Assembly: GCF_000725495.1 (NCBI RefSeq)
Contig: NZ_JNZD01000004.1
Coordinates: 744,001 to 808,000 of the forward strand
From: Streptomyces aureus
GTDB taxonomy: Bacteria > Actinomycetota > Actinomycetes > Streptomycetales > Streptomycetaceae
DNA length: 64,000 nt
Direction of reading: 5' to 3'
Shown here: positions 51,162-60,175 of the stretch, in pieces
How the letters are laid out: every line of letters begins with the position of its first letter
Numbering within the stretch: the first letter of the stretch is position 1
Notes under the pieces: generated by a model
Database searches by the model: none
What the model saw: the letters and a program-made list of their open reading frames with translations, nothing else
What the model was told of the DNA's origin: nothing
Made by a program: the position numbers and the translations under genes

Positions 51162-52507
51162 CACCTGCCGACCCCCTCGCGGCCGACACCGGTCTGCTCG
51201 CCCCCGGCCGGGCCGGCTCCCCGGCGTCGGCCGCGACGAGCGACCGCGCCTATCTGCGAGCCATGCTCGACGCGGAGGCCGCGCTGACCCGGGCCCAGGC
51301 GTCCCTGGGGCTGGCCCCGGCCGAGGCCGCGGCTGCGGTGACCCGCGCCGCCGAGGCCGCCGACTTCGACCTCGCCTCGATCGCGCTGCGCGCCCGCGGC
51401 GGCGGGAACCCGGTGATCCCCCTGGTCACGGACCTGACGGCGGCCGTCCCCGCCGAGTTCGGCGCCTACGTCCACCGGGGCGCCACCAGCCAGGACGTCC
51501 TGGACTCGGCCGCGATGCTCGTCGCGGCCCGCACCCTGGACCTCGTCCTGGCCGACCTGGAGCGGACGGACGCCCGGCTCGCCCGACTGGCGGCGGAGCA
51601 CCGGGACACCGTCATGCCCGGCCGCACGCTCACCCAGCACGCCGTGCCGACGACGTTCGGACTGAAGGCGGCGGGGTGGCGGTCGCTCGTGCTCGACGCC
51701 CGGGACCGGCTGCGCACCGTGCGGGTCTCCCTGCCTGCCCAACTGGCAGGCGCAGCAGGCACCTTGGCGGCTTTCACCGCTTTCGGCGCGGACGACACCC
51801 GGGCCCTCGTCGCCGCGTACGCCCGCGAACTGGGCCTCGCCGAGCCGGTGTTGCCCTGGCACACCCTGCGCACCCCGATCGGGGACCTGGCCGGGGTGCT
51901 GGCGTTCACGGCCGGTGCGCTCGGCAAGACCGCCGTCGACGTGCTCACCCTCTCGCGCACGGAGATCGCCGAACTGGCCGAGGGTTCCGGCGGCGGCTCG
52001 TCCGCGATGCCGCACAAGGCGAACCCGGTCAGGGCGACCCTCGTCGCCTCCGCCGCCCGGCGCGCGCCCCTGCTGGCGGCGACGCTGTACGGCGCGATGG
52101 CGGCCGAGGACGAGCGGCCGGCCGGGGCCTGGCACGCCGAGTGGGAACCCCTGCGCGATCTGCTGCGGCTGGTCGGCGGGGCGGCCCGGGACACGGCCGA
52201 ACTCGCCGAGGGGCTGGTGGTCGACGCCGACGCGATGCGCGAACACCTCGGCATCACCCATGGGCTGATCGTCTCCGAGCGGCTGGCCGCCGAACTCGCC
52301 CCCGTCCTCGGCCGGGCCCGCGCCAAGGAGCTGCTGACCCGGGCCGCCGAACGGGCCGCCGGTGAGCGCCGCCCCCTCGCGGAGCTGCTCGGCGAGGAGC
52401 CCGCCCTCCAGGGGCTGTCCGGGGTCGACCTCGCCGACCTGACCGACCCGACCCGTTACACGGGCTCCGCCGGAGTCCTCACCGACCGCGCTCTGGAGCG
52501 ACGTTGA
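51158..52507 (+). CDS. pcaB: 3-carboxy-cis,cis-muconate cycloisomerase
   Basis: Lactonises 3-carboxy-cis,cis-muconate to 4-carboxymuconolactone. Fumarase/argininosuccinase-fold protein of 449 residues. The superfamily signature is GSSAMPHKANPVRATL (flexible catalytic loop), with HRGATSQDVLDSA and TLTQHAVPTTFGLK earlier. GTG start inside the pcaG stop (GTGA); TTGA overlap with pcaL at the other end. Confidence 0.95.
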   Translation: MTPADPLAADTGLLAPGRAGSPASAATSDRAYLRAMLDAEAALTRAQASLGLAPAEAAAAVTRAAEAADFDLASIALRARGGGNPVIPLVTDLTAAVPAEFGAYVHRGATSQDVLDSAAMLVAARTLDLVLADLERTDARLARLAAEHRDTVMPGRTLTQHAVPTTFGLKAAGWRSLVLDARDRLRTVRVSLPAQLAGAAGTLAAFTAFGADDTRALVAAYARELGLAEPVLPWHTLRTPIGDLAGVLAFTAGALGKTAVDVLTLSRTEIAELAEGSGGGSSAMPHKANPVRATLVASAARRAPLLAATLYGAMAAEDERPAGAWHAEWEPLRDLLRLVGGAARDTAELAEGLVVDADAMREHLGITHGLIVSERLAAELAPVLGRARAKELLTRAAERAAGERRPLAELLGEEPALQGLSGVDLADLTDPTRYTGSAGVLTDRALERR

Positions 52508-53655
52508 CCGCGAACCTGCTCACCCACTACACGGAGGGGTCCCCCTCCGCTCCCCCGCTGCTCCTCGGGCCCTCGCTCGGGACGTCGTACGCCCTGTGGG
52601 ACAAGGTCGCGCCCGAACTGTCCGCCGGTCACCGGGTGGTGCGCTGGAACCTGCCCGGACACGGCGGTGCGCCGGCCGGGGCGATCGGCCCCGGGGCGAC
52701 GGTCGCGGACCTGGCCGCGCTGGTGCTGGAGCTGGCCGACTCCCTCGGCATCGGCCGATTCGCCTACGCCGGTGTCTCGTTGGGCGGCGCGGTGGGCCTG
52801 CATCTGGCGGTGCACCACCCCGAGCGGCTCACCTCCCTCGCCGCCATCTGTTCCTCGGCCCACTTCAACGGGTCGAAGCCGTGGGAGGAACGGGCCGAAC
52901 TGGTGCGCCGCGAGGGGCTCGGGCCCGTCGCGGCGACCGCCGACTCCCGCTGGTTCACCGCCGGCTTCACCGTGCCGGCACTGGTCCAGGACCACCGGGA
53001 CGCCGACCCGGAGGCGTACGCCGCCTGCTGCGACGCCCTGGCCGCGTTCGACCTCCGCGACCGGCTGGCGTCGATCACCGTGCCGACGCTGCTGATCGCC
53101 GGGCGCGAGGACCCCGCGACACCGCCCGCGCACCTGCGGGAGATCGCGGACGCCGTGCCGGGCGCGGCGCTCGTGGAGATCCCCGGCGCCTCGCATCTGG
53201 CGCCCGCCCAGTGTCCCGAGGCCGTGCTGACGGCCCTGCGTGCGCACCTCTCCGGCGACGCCGGGCCCGGTATGCGGGTGCGCCGCCAGGTCCTCGGCAA
53301 CGCGCACGTGGACCGCGCGCAGGCCCGGCAGACCCCCTTCACGGCCCGGTACCAGGAGTTCATCTCGCGCTACGCCTGGGGCGAGATCTGGACCGACCCG
53401 ACGCTCAGCCGCCGCGAACGCAGCCTGGTCACACTGACCGCGCTGGTGGCGCACGGCCACCTCGACGAGCTTGCCCTGCACGTCCGGGCGGCCCGCCGCA
53501 ACGGACTCACCGAGGACGAGATCGGCGCGGTGCTGCTCCAGAGCGCGGTCTACTGCGGCGTCCCGGCCGCCAATTCGGCGTTCGCGGTGGCACAACGGGT
53601 GCTGGCGGAGGACACCGAGGAGGCCGGGGACTCTCCGTCGAGCCCGCCGGACTGA
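52504..53655 (+). CDS. pcaL: Fused 3-oxoadipate enol-lactonase/4-carboxymuconolactone decarboxylase
   Basis: Bifunctional PcaD-PcaC fusion of 383 residues, typical for actinomycetes. The N-terminal 250 residues are an alpha/beta hydrolase with nucleophile elbow YAGVSLGGAVGLH and the histidine in IPGASHLAPAQCP. The C-terminal 120 residues are the CMD decarboxylase domain (RYAWGEIWTDPTLSRRERSLVTLTALVAHG, VYCGVPAANSAF). The TTG start overlaps the pcaB stop. Last gene of the operon, 28 bases from the convergent STAND-ATPase end. No terminator hairpin is obvious. Confidence 0.94.
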   Translation: MTANLLTHYTEGSPSAPPLLLGPSLGTSYALWDKVAPELSAGHRVVRWNLPGHGGAPAGAIGPGATVADLAALVLELADSLGIGRFAYAGVSLGGAVGLHLAVHHPERLTSLAAICSSAHFNGSKPWEERAELVRREGLGPVAATADSRWFTAGFTVPALVQDHRDADPEAYAACCDALAAFDLRDRLASITVPTLLIAGREDPATPPAHLREIADAVPGAALVEIPGASHLAPAQCPEAVLTALRAHLSGDAGPGMRVRRQVLGNAHVDRAQARQTPFTARYQEFISRYAWGEIWTDPTLSRRERSLVTLTALVAHGHLDELALHVRAARRNGLTEDEIGAVLLQSAVYCGVPAANSAFAVAQRVLAEDTEEAGDSPSSPPD

Positions 53656-53683
53656 CCCCGATCGCGAGGCGGCCGGGGGCTCG

Positions 53684-56349
53684 TCACAGACCCGCCAGGG
53701 CCGCCTCCGCCTTCGCCGCCAGGCCGTCGGCGCCTGAACTGCGGGCCAGGGTGAGGCCCTTGTTCAGTTCCGGCACCGAGCGGGACGCGATGCCGTACTC
53801 GATGCGGGCCGCCGCGTGTTCGTACTGGCAGGGCGAGGCTTCCAGATAGGTGACGGCCTGGGCCGCCAGCCGGACCGCGCGCTGACCGGTCTCGAGGGCG
53901 GCGGCGCACCGCAGGGCCTCGCCGATCGCCGTGTCGGTGCCGAACCGCTCGGCCTGGCGGCGGGCGTCCGCGGCGAGGGAGGCGGCGCGGGCCGGGTCCT
54001 CGTTGGCGAGTGCCCGCGCGAGGTCGACGGCCCAGGGCGCGAGCACCGTGTTGTGGTGGCCGCGCGCGGCGGCGGCCTTCTCCGCCGCCTCCAGTTCGTT
54101 GATGCCCTCCTTGGCGCGGCCGGTGGCGAGCAGGAGCCGGCCGCGCACCGAACGGGTGTCGGGCAGGACGATCGTGGCGGGGTACGGAGGTGCGAAGCCG
54201 TAGCGCTCGGCGATCTCCGCCGCCTCCCCGACGTGCCCGCGGGCCAGCAGGGTGTCGATGAGCCCGCAGGTCGCCGACCAGTACAGGGCAGTCCGCGACC
54301 GACCCGCTCCGCGAGCCGCAGCGACGCGCGCTGGTAGTGCTCGGCGTCGGCCAGACGGCCCCGCCTGCGCAGGGCCAGTCCGAGGTAGGCGTTGGCCAGC
54401 GAGAGGTGGCCGCCGCTCCAGCCCGCCTTCACATAGGCGTGCAGGGCCTCGCTGAACAGGCTCTCGGCGCGGTCCAGCCGGTCGGTGTAGGCGTACGCGC
54501 TGCCCAGCATCAGCAGGAGTTCGACGCCCCACTCCGTGTCGGTCCAGGCGAGTCCGGGTGCCAGGCGGCCGTTGACGAGTGCGCGGTCGCAGAGTTCCAC
54601 GACCACCTCGGCGTTCTCGCCGCGGGGCATGGCGTCGAAGCCGCGCAGTATCAGCAGCGCGCGCTCGGAGTTGTCGCGACCCGTGCAGGTCGTGACGAGC
54701 TCGGCGAGGCCGCTGGACTGTCCGGCGCGCTCCTCGCCGGCGTGGATTCCCTCCCACATGTAGTGCACGGCCTGGAGGCGCATCCGCGCGGGTCCCGGTT
54801 CCAGCTGCTCGACCTCGGCGTCGACCGTGCGGACGGCCTCGTCCAGCTGGTTGTTGTGCAGGAGTGCCTGGGAGAGCCGGAAGACGGCGTCGACCCGCTC
54901 GGTCTCCTCGAGACCGGGGCGTTCCAGCGCGGCCCGGAGGTGGCCGATGGTCGTGGCCGGCGCGGTCAGCAGCGTGGCGCAGCCCAGTTCGTACAGGACC
55001 CGTGCGTGCACCTCGGGCAGCGGCGGCTCCTTCAGGGCGCGCTCCAGGCAGCGCCGGGCCGCGTCCGGGGCGCCGACGGCGAGGTGTTCGCGGGCGGCTT
55101 CGCGCATCTGCTCGACGAGCTCGGGATCGTCGTCCGGATGGACTTCGAGCAGATGGCGGGAGGCCGCGGCGGCACCGCGTCCGGACTCGGTGACCGCCCA
55201 GGCCGCCTGGCCGTGCATCGCGGTGCGCAGGGCGTCCGGGATGGAGCGGTAGACCGCCGAGGCGATGAGCGGGTGGACGAACTCCAGCTCCTCGGACCCC
55301 GACCGGCCGCCCGCTGATCCGACGGCGGTCAGGATGCGGGCGGCGCCCAGCAGTTCGGCGCAGCGGGAGGCGTCGTCGTCCGGCATTCCGGCGAGCTGGG
55401 CGGCGAGGTCGAGGGAGATCCCGGTGCCGAGGATCGCGGCGGCCCAGGCGAACCGGGTGGCGTCGATGCCGAGTCCTTCGAGGCGGGCGACGAGTCCGCG
55501 GCCGCGGGCGGAGCGGTTCAGGTCGCGCAGCTCGGCGGCCGAGCCCTCGACCGGTTCCAGGTCGCTGTCCTGGACCTTGGCGAGCAGCTCGACGGTCTCG
55601 TACGGGTTGCCGCCGGTGACCGCCCAGACCTCGCGGCAGAAGGGCGCGTCGGCGTGCTCGCCGAGCGTGGCCCGGGTGAGTCCCTCGGTGGCTGCCGGGG
55701 TCAGCGCGGTCAGCGTGGAGACCGGGCGGGCCACCGCGGCGACCGCGTCGAGCAGCCGGGCGCTCTCGCCGCCGACCCCGCCGGGCCTGCGGGCCATCAC
55801 GACGAGGACGGACAGGTCGTCCAGGCGCTCGGCGAACGAGGCCAGCCAGCGCAGGGTCTCCTGGTCGGCCCAGTGCGCGTCGTCGATGAGCAGCACGAGC
55901 GGCCATTCGCGCTTCGCGAGCCGGCGCACCGCGGCGACCAGACCGTCGCAGACGCCCTGCGGGTCGGGCTGCCGGTCGCCCGGTTCGGCGATGCCGAGGG
56001 CGGGCCCGGCGATGTCGTACCAGTCCCCCAGGTACTCGCGGGCCTCTTCCGGGAGCAGCGAGAGCAGGGCCGGCTGGAGCAGCTGCCGTACGACGTTGAA
56101 GGGGACGGACGTGACGGTCTCGCCGCCGCGCGCCGACCACACGGCGCAGCCGTTGCTCTCCGCGATCCTGCGCGCCTCGGCCAGGAGGGCGGTCTTGCCG
56201 AGTCCGGCCTCTCCGGTGAGCACCAGCACGGTGCCCGAGGTGGCCGAGTCCGCGCGCAGCGCGGTGATCGCCTCTCCGAGGGTGGCGACTTCCCCGTCGC
56301 GCTCCCACAGGGAGGCCGAGGCGACCGCTCCGGGCCGTGCCTCCGTCAT
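53684..56349 (-). pseudogene. STAND AAA+/TPR regulator-like ATPase, frameshifted and without C-terminal HTH
   Basis: Large signal-transduction ATPase of the MalT/LAL type. From ATG 56349 the frame reads an AAA+ domain (Walker A VLTGEAGLGKTALLAEA, Walker B LVLLIDDAHWAD, TGGNPYETVELLAKV) and then TPR helices up to LRLAERVG. At about 54295-54305 the homologous reading shifts by one base into a second frame (RTALYWSATCGLIDTLLARG) that continues TPR-like to TGA at 53684. The two halves together equal about 888 codons, so one base appears lost or miscalled. The joined product ends KAEAALAGL, exactly where a LuxR-type helix-turn-helix usually begins, and that HTH is missing. Convergent with pcaL, so it is not the pathway's local activator by orientation alone. 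Confidence 0.75.
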
Positions 56350-56957
56350 CCCGTTACCTCCCCAGGTCGCCCGTACGACGTAACTCTCATGAGCCTAGCC
56401 TCACGGGAGCCGTGGCGGAGGCGGGACCCGGCACCAGTTGCCGGGACGGACGACGGCGACCGCGCGGAGCGCACGCCGGTCCATGTCCCGTCTTCCCAGG
56501 TGGAAATGACGGATAGTCAACTGCTAGAAAAATGAAGGTAATTTTCCTCCTTCACAGGCAACCCCGGACCGCGCCCGGCCGGACCGCGGGTGACCGCGGG
56601 GAGTACCGGCACGAGCGCCCCCGCGCGCAACCGTGACCTGCACGCCCTCTCCGGGAGCGCTCCTCCGGGACGTGGCGCACGGGTGCCGCGGAGGTCCGGT
56701 CGGGCCGGTCGCGTCCGGCGTGCCGGGGCGTCGGCCAGCGCCCGCCGGGTTCCGCCGCTTCACGCCCGCGAGCCGACGCCCGCGCCGTGCGCCGCGCACG
56801 CCCGGCGCACTCCTGGTACTGGCGTTCTTCATCCGTCCGGTGGGCCTCCGTGTCCGCCCGGACCCGGCCGTCCCCAGGCTGCGCATGCTCGCGTCAAGAA
56901 TCGTCGGAGGGGGAGCCCTCTCATCCGCCTTTCACCCTCGACTCATACGGTGGGTCC
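56350..56957. other. 608-bp intergenic region
   Basis: No supportable gene. The stretch 56505-56560 is conspicuously AT-rich for this genome and contains GAAGG...CCTTC arms around TAATTTTC. It may be the promoter or a weak hairpin. A 125-codon plus-strand frame (56633-57010) ends inside the next gene in another phase and is rejected. Confidence 0.4.
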
Positions 56958-57992
56958 ATGACGCAGGTGACTCCCCCCGGCTGGTACCCCGACCCCGGGC
57001 AGACAGATGACGCTCCCGCCACCGAGCGCTGGTGGGACGGTACGACATGGACCGACCAGGTCCGCCCCGTCGGGTCGGCGGCCGCATGGGGTCCCCCGGG
57101 GTACCCGGCGGCGGCCGGTCCCTATCCCGCGTACGCCCCCTCCGCGCCGCGGCGCGGGCTGCGGACCGGCATAGCCGTCGCGGCGGCCGTGGCCGTCCTC
57201 GCCGGCATCGGCGGTGGCGTGTACGCGCTGACCAGGGACGACGGGCGCGGCGGCGACGCGGCCTCGGCGAGCCCCGGCGGCCCGAACGGCCAGGGCGTGC
57301 CGGGCGGGCCCGGGGGCGGCCAGGAGGGCGGCCCGAACGGGGCACCCGGCGGCTCCGGGGGTTCGGACGGTGACGGAGGCTCCGATGGCTCGGGCGGGTC
57401 CGGCGGCTCCGGGGGGCAGAATCCGGCGCCGGACGAGTCCGGCCGGCCCGAGACCGATCCGGGCTTCGCGACGGACCTCTACAACGGCATCAGCATCCCG
57501 GTCCCGGACGGCTGGACCGGCCGGAGCGGCGCGGGCACGGCCTCGGTGGCCACCAAGGACACCTACAAATGCCCCGGCGACACCTCCAAGGACTGCCAGC
57601 GCGGCGGCGCCTACTCGGCCCCCGCGGCGGCCCAGAAACTGAAGTCCACGACGGCGGAGGCGGCGGCCAAGGAGGACATCTCCAAGAACGCGACCGAGTC
57701 GTACGGCAAGGGCTACGGCTCGATCACCTCGCACACCGAGCTCGCCTCGAAGGCGGTCACGGTGGCAGGTGAGAAGGGTTACATGGTCCGCTGGAAGGTC
57801 GTGACGAGCAAGGGCGACGACGGTTACGTCGAGTCACTGGTGTTCCCGTCCCCGGCCGACCACGGCTCACTGGTCGTCGTCCGCTTCGGCGTCGACATCA
57901 GCTCCAAGGCCCCCGAGCAGTCGGTCATCGACACGATCACCAAGGGCATCAAGGTGGCGTCGGGGGCCGGCGGCAACGGCCAGAACGTCTAG
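56958..57992 (+). CDS. DUF2510-domain membrane-anchored protein
   Basis: 344-residue protein with an N-terminal DUF2510 motif (PPGWYPDPG...ERWWDGTTWTDQ). A proline/tyrosine-rich spacer leads to one membrane segment (TGIAVAAAVAVLAGIGGGVYAL, residues 70-90). An 80-residue Gly/Ser/Asp-rich stalk and an extracytoplasmic domain of about 180 residues with two cysteines (YKCPGDTSKDCQR) follow. The outer domain is unknown and resembles secreted stress-type proteins. ATG 56958. No operon partner. The unrelated scramblase-like gene at 61.3-62.1 kb has the same DUF2510 head. Confidence 0.85.
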   Translation: MTQVTPPGWYPDPGQTDDAPATERWWDGTTWTDQVRPVGSAAAWGPPGYPAAAGPYPAYAPSAPRRGLRTGIAVAAAVAVLAGIGGGVYALTRDDGRGGDAASASPGGPNGQGVPGGPGGGQEGGPNGAPGGSGGSDGDGGSDGSGGSGGSGGQNPAPDESGRPETDPGFATDLYNGISIPVPDGWTGRSGAGTASVATKDTYKCPGDTSKDCQRGGAYSAPAAAQKLKSTTAEAAAKEDISKNATESYGKGYGSITSHTELASKAVTVAGEKGYMVRWKVVTSKGDDGYVESLVFPSPADHGSLVVVRFGVDISSKAPEQSVIDTITKGIKVASGAGGNGQNV

Positions 57993-58019
57993 CGGCCGCC
58001 CGTGCGGGGGTCCTGCTCC

Positions 58020-58043
58020 GCCGGGGCGGGGCCCCGCCCCGGC
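58020..58043 (+). terminator. Perfect GC palindrome after DUF2510 gene
   Basis: GCCGGGGCGGGG followed directly by its complement CCCCGCCCCGGC forms a 24-bp perfect palindrome, 28 bases after the stop. Confidence 0.6.
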
Positions 58044-58066
58044 TGTGACCGGTCCGGGCCCGGGTT

Positions 58067-58140
<74 letters not shown>

Positions 58141-58376
58141 ACGGTACGGGGCTCTGTTCCGCTCCGCACCCGCGGTCCCCGGCGGGCCCAGCCGCGGCCC
58201 GGGCCCCGGCACTTTCGGGCACTCCCGGCGCTCCTCCGGAAATTGATCGGCCGGGTGGAGCGCCCCTCCGCTCAAGGGGAACCCCACCCGGCCGGGGGGT
58301 GCGCGCCGCCCCCGTCCCCACGGTGCGGCGCGGTACAGGCCGACGTCCGGTCATCCCACGGACGGTGGCCTGAGCA

Positions 58377-58994
58377 TCAGGTGAGGCCCAGTGTCGGCAG
58401 GACGACGGCCTCCACGAAGCGGGTCAGATACGCGGCGTCCGCGTACTGGCCGTCCAGAAGAGGGCGCACCCTCAGGACGCCCAGCATCTGCGCCGGGATG
58501 AACTCCAGCGCCGGGTGGTCCGCGGTGACCTCCCTGCGTTCGACGCCCCGGCCGATCATCTGCCGCAGCTCGGCGACCTCTGGTTCGACGAGCGCCTCGC
58601 GCAGCGCCTGCTGGAGCTCCTTGTCCTGCATCACGGCGTTGCCGAGCCCCTGGAGCAGCTGCGTGCTGTCCCGGGCCGACCACTCCCCCGCCGCCCGCGC
58701 CGCCTCGCGCAGGTCGCCGGCGAGCGTGCCGGTGTCGATGCCGGTGAACCGCGGACAGCGGTTGTTGCGCAGCGCGGCGGCGACGAACTGCGGCTTCGTC
58801 CGCCACTGCCGGTAGAGCGTGGACTTGCTGCACCGGGTGCTGGCGGCGACGCCCTCCATGGTGAGGGCCTCGTACCCGCACTCCCGGATCTGTTCGAGCA
58901 CGGCGTCGTAGAACTCCTGCTCACGCTCGGGCGTGATCTTGGAGCGGCGCGAGGCGACGACCGTCTCCGGTCCGTCCGCGGCCTGCGACGTCAT
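58377..58994 (-). CDS. TetR-family transcriptional regulator
   Basis: 205-residue TetR regulator. N-terminal HTH (ILEQIRECGYEALTMEGVAASTRCSKSTLYRQWRTKPQFVAAAL-like, with the Y-R-x-W recognition helix) followed by an all-helical ligand domain of the TetR_C_33-like type. Ligand unknown. ATG 58994 with GAGGAGAAG at ideal spacing. Divergent from a PAP2 phosphatase-transporter unit, with a 16-bp-period repeat array in the 248-bp gap, the probable operator and the likely regulon (the PAP2-DMT pair). Confidence 0.92.
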   Translation of the reverse strand: MTSQAADGPETVVASRRSKITPEREQEFYDAVLEQIRECGYEALTMEGVAASTRCSKSTLYRQWRTKPQFVAAALRNNRCPRFTGIDTGTLAGDLREAARAAGEWSARDSTQLLQGLGNAVMQDKELQQALREALVEPEVAELRQMIGRGVERREVTADHPALEFIPAQMLGVLRVRPLLDGQYADAAYLTRFVEAVVLPTLGLT

Positions 58995-59049
58995 GGCGCT
59001 TCTCCTCGCTCGATCCGGGCTGTGCCGGTGCGGTCTTGTCCGAAGTGTA

Positions 59050-59137
59050 ATCGATACGCAAGGGTACCGGTACGCCTCCGTATCGGTACACTCGCGTATC
59101 GGTACTTAGTCGTATCGGTACACTGCCGTATCGATGA
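59050..59137. promoter_or_regulatory. Six-unit, 16-bp-period repeat array (operator)
   Basis: The core ATCGGTAC recurs at exactly 16-bp steps: ATCGATAC (59050), ACCGGTAC (59066), ATCGGTAC (59082, 59098 and 59114) and ATCGATGA (59130). The three central units share the 11-mer CGTATCGGTAC. The first two units are weaker. Placed between tetR and the PAP2 gene. Confidence 0.8.
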
Positions 59138-59198
59138 GCCTCGGACAGGATCCACTCCTCCCGCACCGGGAACGCCGAGTGGATCCTGTCCTGGGCTC
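59136..59198 (+). promoter_or_regulatory. Long inverted repeat in the PAP2 5' leader
   Basis: Arms 59136-59157 and 59177-59198 are complementary at 20 of 22 bases, including the perfect 15-mer GGACAGGATCCACTC and its inverse. The loop is 19 bases. It starts where the operator array ends and lies 45 bases before the PAP2 ATG. A strong RNA hairpin in the leader or a second binding site is possible. Confidence 0.65.
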
Positions 59199-59242
59199 AC
59201 CGCGCTTCCCACGAGATCAGACCGTCAGCAAGGGGGCCGGGG

Positions 59243-60175
59243 ATGGATTTCCTCACCGAGCCTGCAGATTCCGCATCCGATTCCGCGCCGGAACCGGAGC
59301 CGCCCGACGCGGCGACGCCCGGCACACCCGCACCCGGCACGGCGACAGCCGCGCGGCCGCGCTCCCACGCGGGCGCGCGGCCGACGACACGCCCCGACAA
59401 CGCCGTCGCGCGCCCGCCGCTGCTGCGGGAGCTGCTGCTCGTCGTCGGGCTCTTCGTCGTCTACAAGGCCGGGCGTCTGCTGGCCGGCGGCCGCACCGAC
59501 GAGGCCTACGCCGACGCGCACCGCGTCTGGGGCTGGGAGCGGTCGCTCCACCTGCCGGGCGAGGGCACCGTGCAGACCGCACTGCTGCATGGCGACACGC
59601 TCGTGCACCTCGCCAACACCTACTACGCGACCGTGCACTTCCCGGTCACCGCGGCCTTCCTGGTCTGGCTCTATCTGCGGCGCCCCGCGCACTACGTGTG
59701 GGCCCGCAGGGTCCTCGCCCTGGTCACGGCCGCCGCCCTGGTCGGGCACCTGCTGTTCCCGCTCGCGCCGCCGCGGCTGCTCGCCGAGACGGGCCTGGTC
59801 GACACCGCCCGGGTGTACGGGCCCTCGGTGTACGGGGCGCACCCGGCGGCCGACGCCCTGGCGAACCAGTTCGCGGCGATGCCGTCGCTGCACTTCGGCT
59901 GGGCGCTGATGGTCGCCGTCGGCATGATGGCCGCGACCAGGTCGCGGCTGCGCGTGCTGTGGCTGCTGCATCCCCTGCTCACCCTGCTGGTGATCGTCGG
60001 CACGGCGAACCACTACTGGCTCGACGCGATCGCCGCGACAGCGCTGCTCTGCGTCGCCCTCGCCGTGGTCCACCCGCCGCACCGGACGAAGGCGGTCCCG
60101 GCGCGGCCGCGGGCCGCGGAGTCCGCGGGGACGCCCGTACGGGAGCTGCCCGGTCTCGTGGGAGCGGGGCGATGA
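59243..60175 (+). CDS. PAP2-family phosphatase / inositolphosphotransferase-like membrane protein
   Basis: 310-residue integral membrane protein with about six membrane segments after a 60-residue Pro/Ala-rich cytoplasmic head. The PAP2-type signatures are modified: MPSLHFGWAL carries the PSLH histidine, and NHYWLDAI carries the second histidine and aspartate. This resembles the Aur1/Ipt1-like subgroup that acts on lipid phosphates. ATG 59243 with AAGGGGG upstream. ATGA overlap with the downstream DMT transporter gene, hence a two-gene operon under the TetR array. Confidence 0.87.
   Translation: MDFLTEPADSASDSAPEPEPPDAATPGTPAPGTATAARPRSHAGARPTTRPDNAVARPPLLRELLLVVGLFVVYKAGRLLAGGRTDEAYADAHRVWGWERSLHLPGEGTVQTALLHGDTLVHLANTYYATVHFPVTAAFLVWLYLRRPAHYVWARRVLALVTAAALVGHLLFPLAPPRLLAETGLVDTARVYGPSVYGAHPAADALANQFAAMPSLHFGWALMVAVGMMAATRSRLRVLWLLHPLLTLLVIVGTANHYWLDAIAATALLCVALAVVHPPHRTKAVPARPRAAESAGTPVRELPGLVGAGR

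Noticed and set aside
56633..57010. 125-codon plus-strand ORF before the DUF2510 gene
   Set aside because: Runs into the DUF2510 gene in a different phase, and is Arg/Pro-rich with no start signal.
59136..59198. Inverted repeat considered as IS ends
   Set aside because: Only 63 bp apart, with no transposase and no flanking target duplication. A leader hairpin is the simpler reading.
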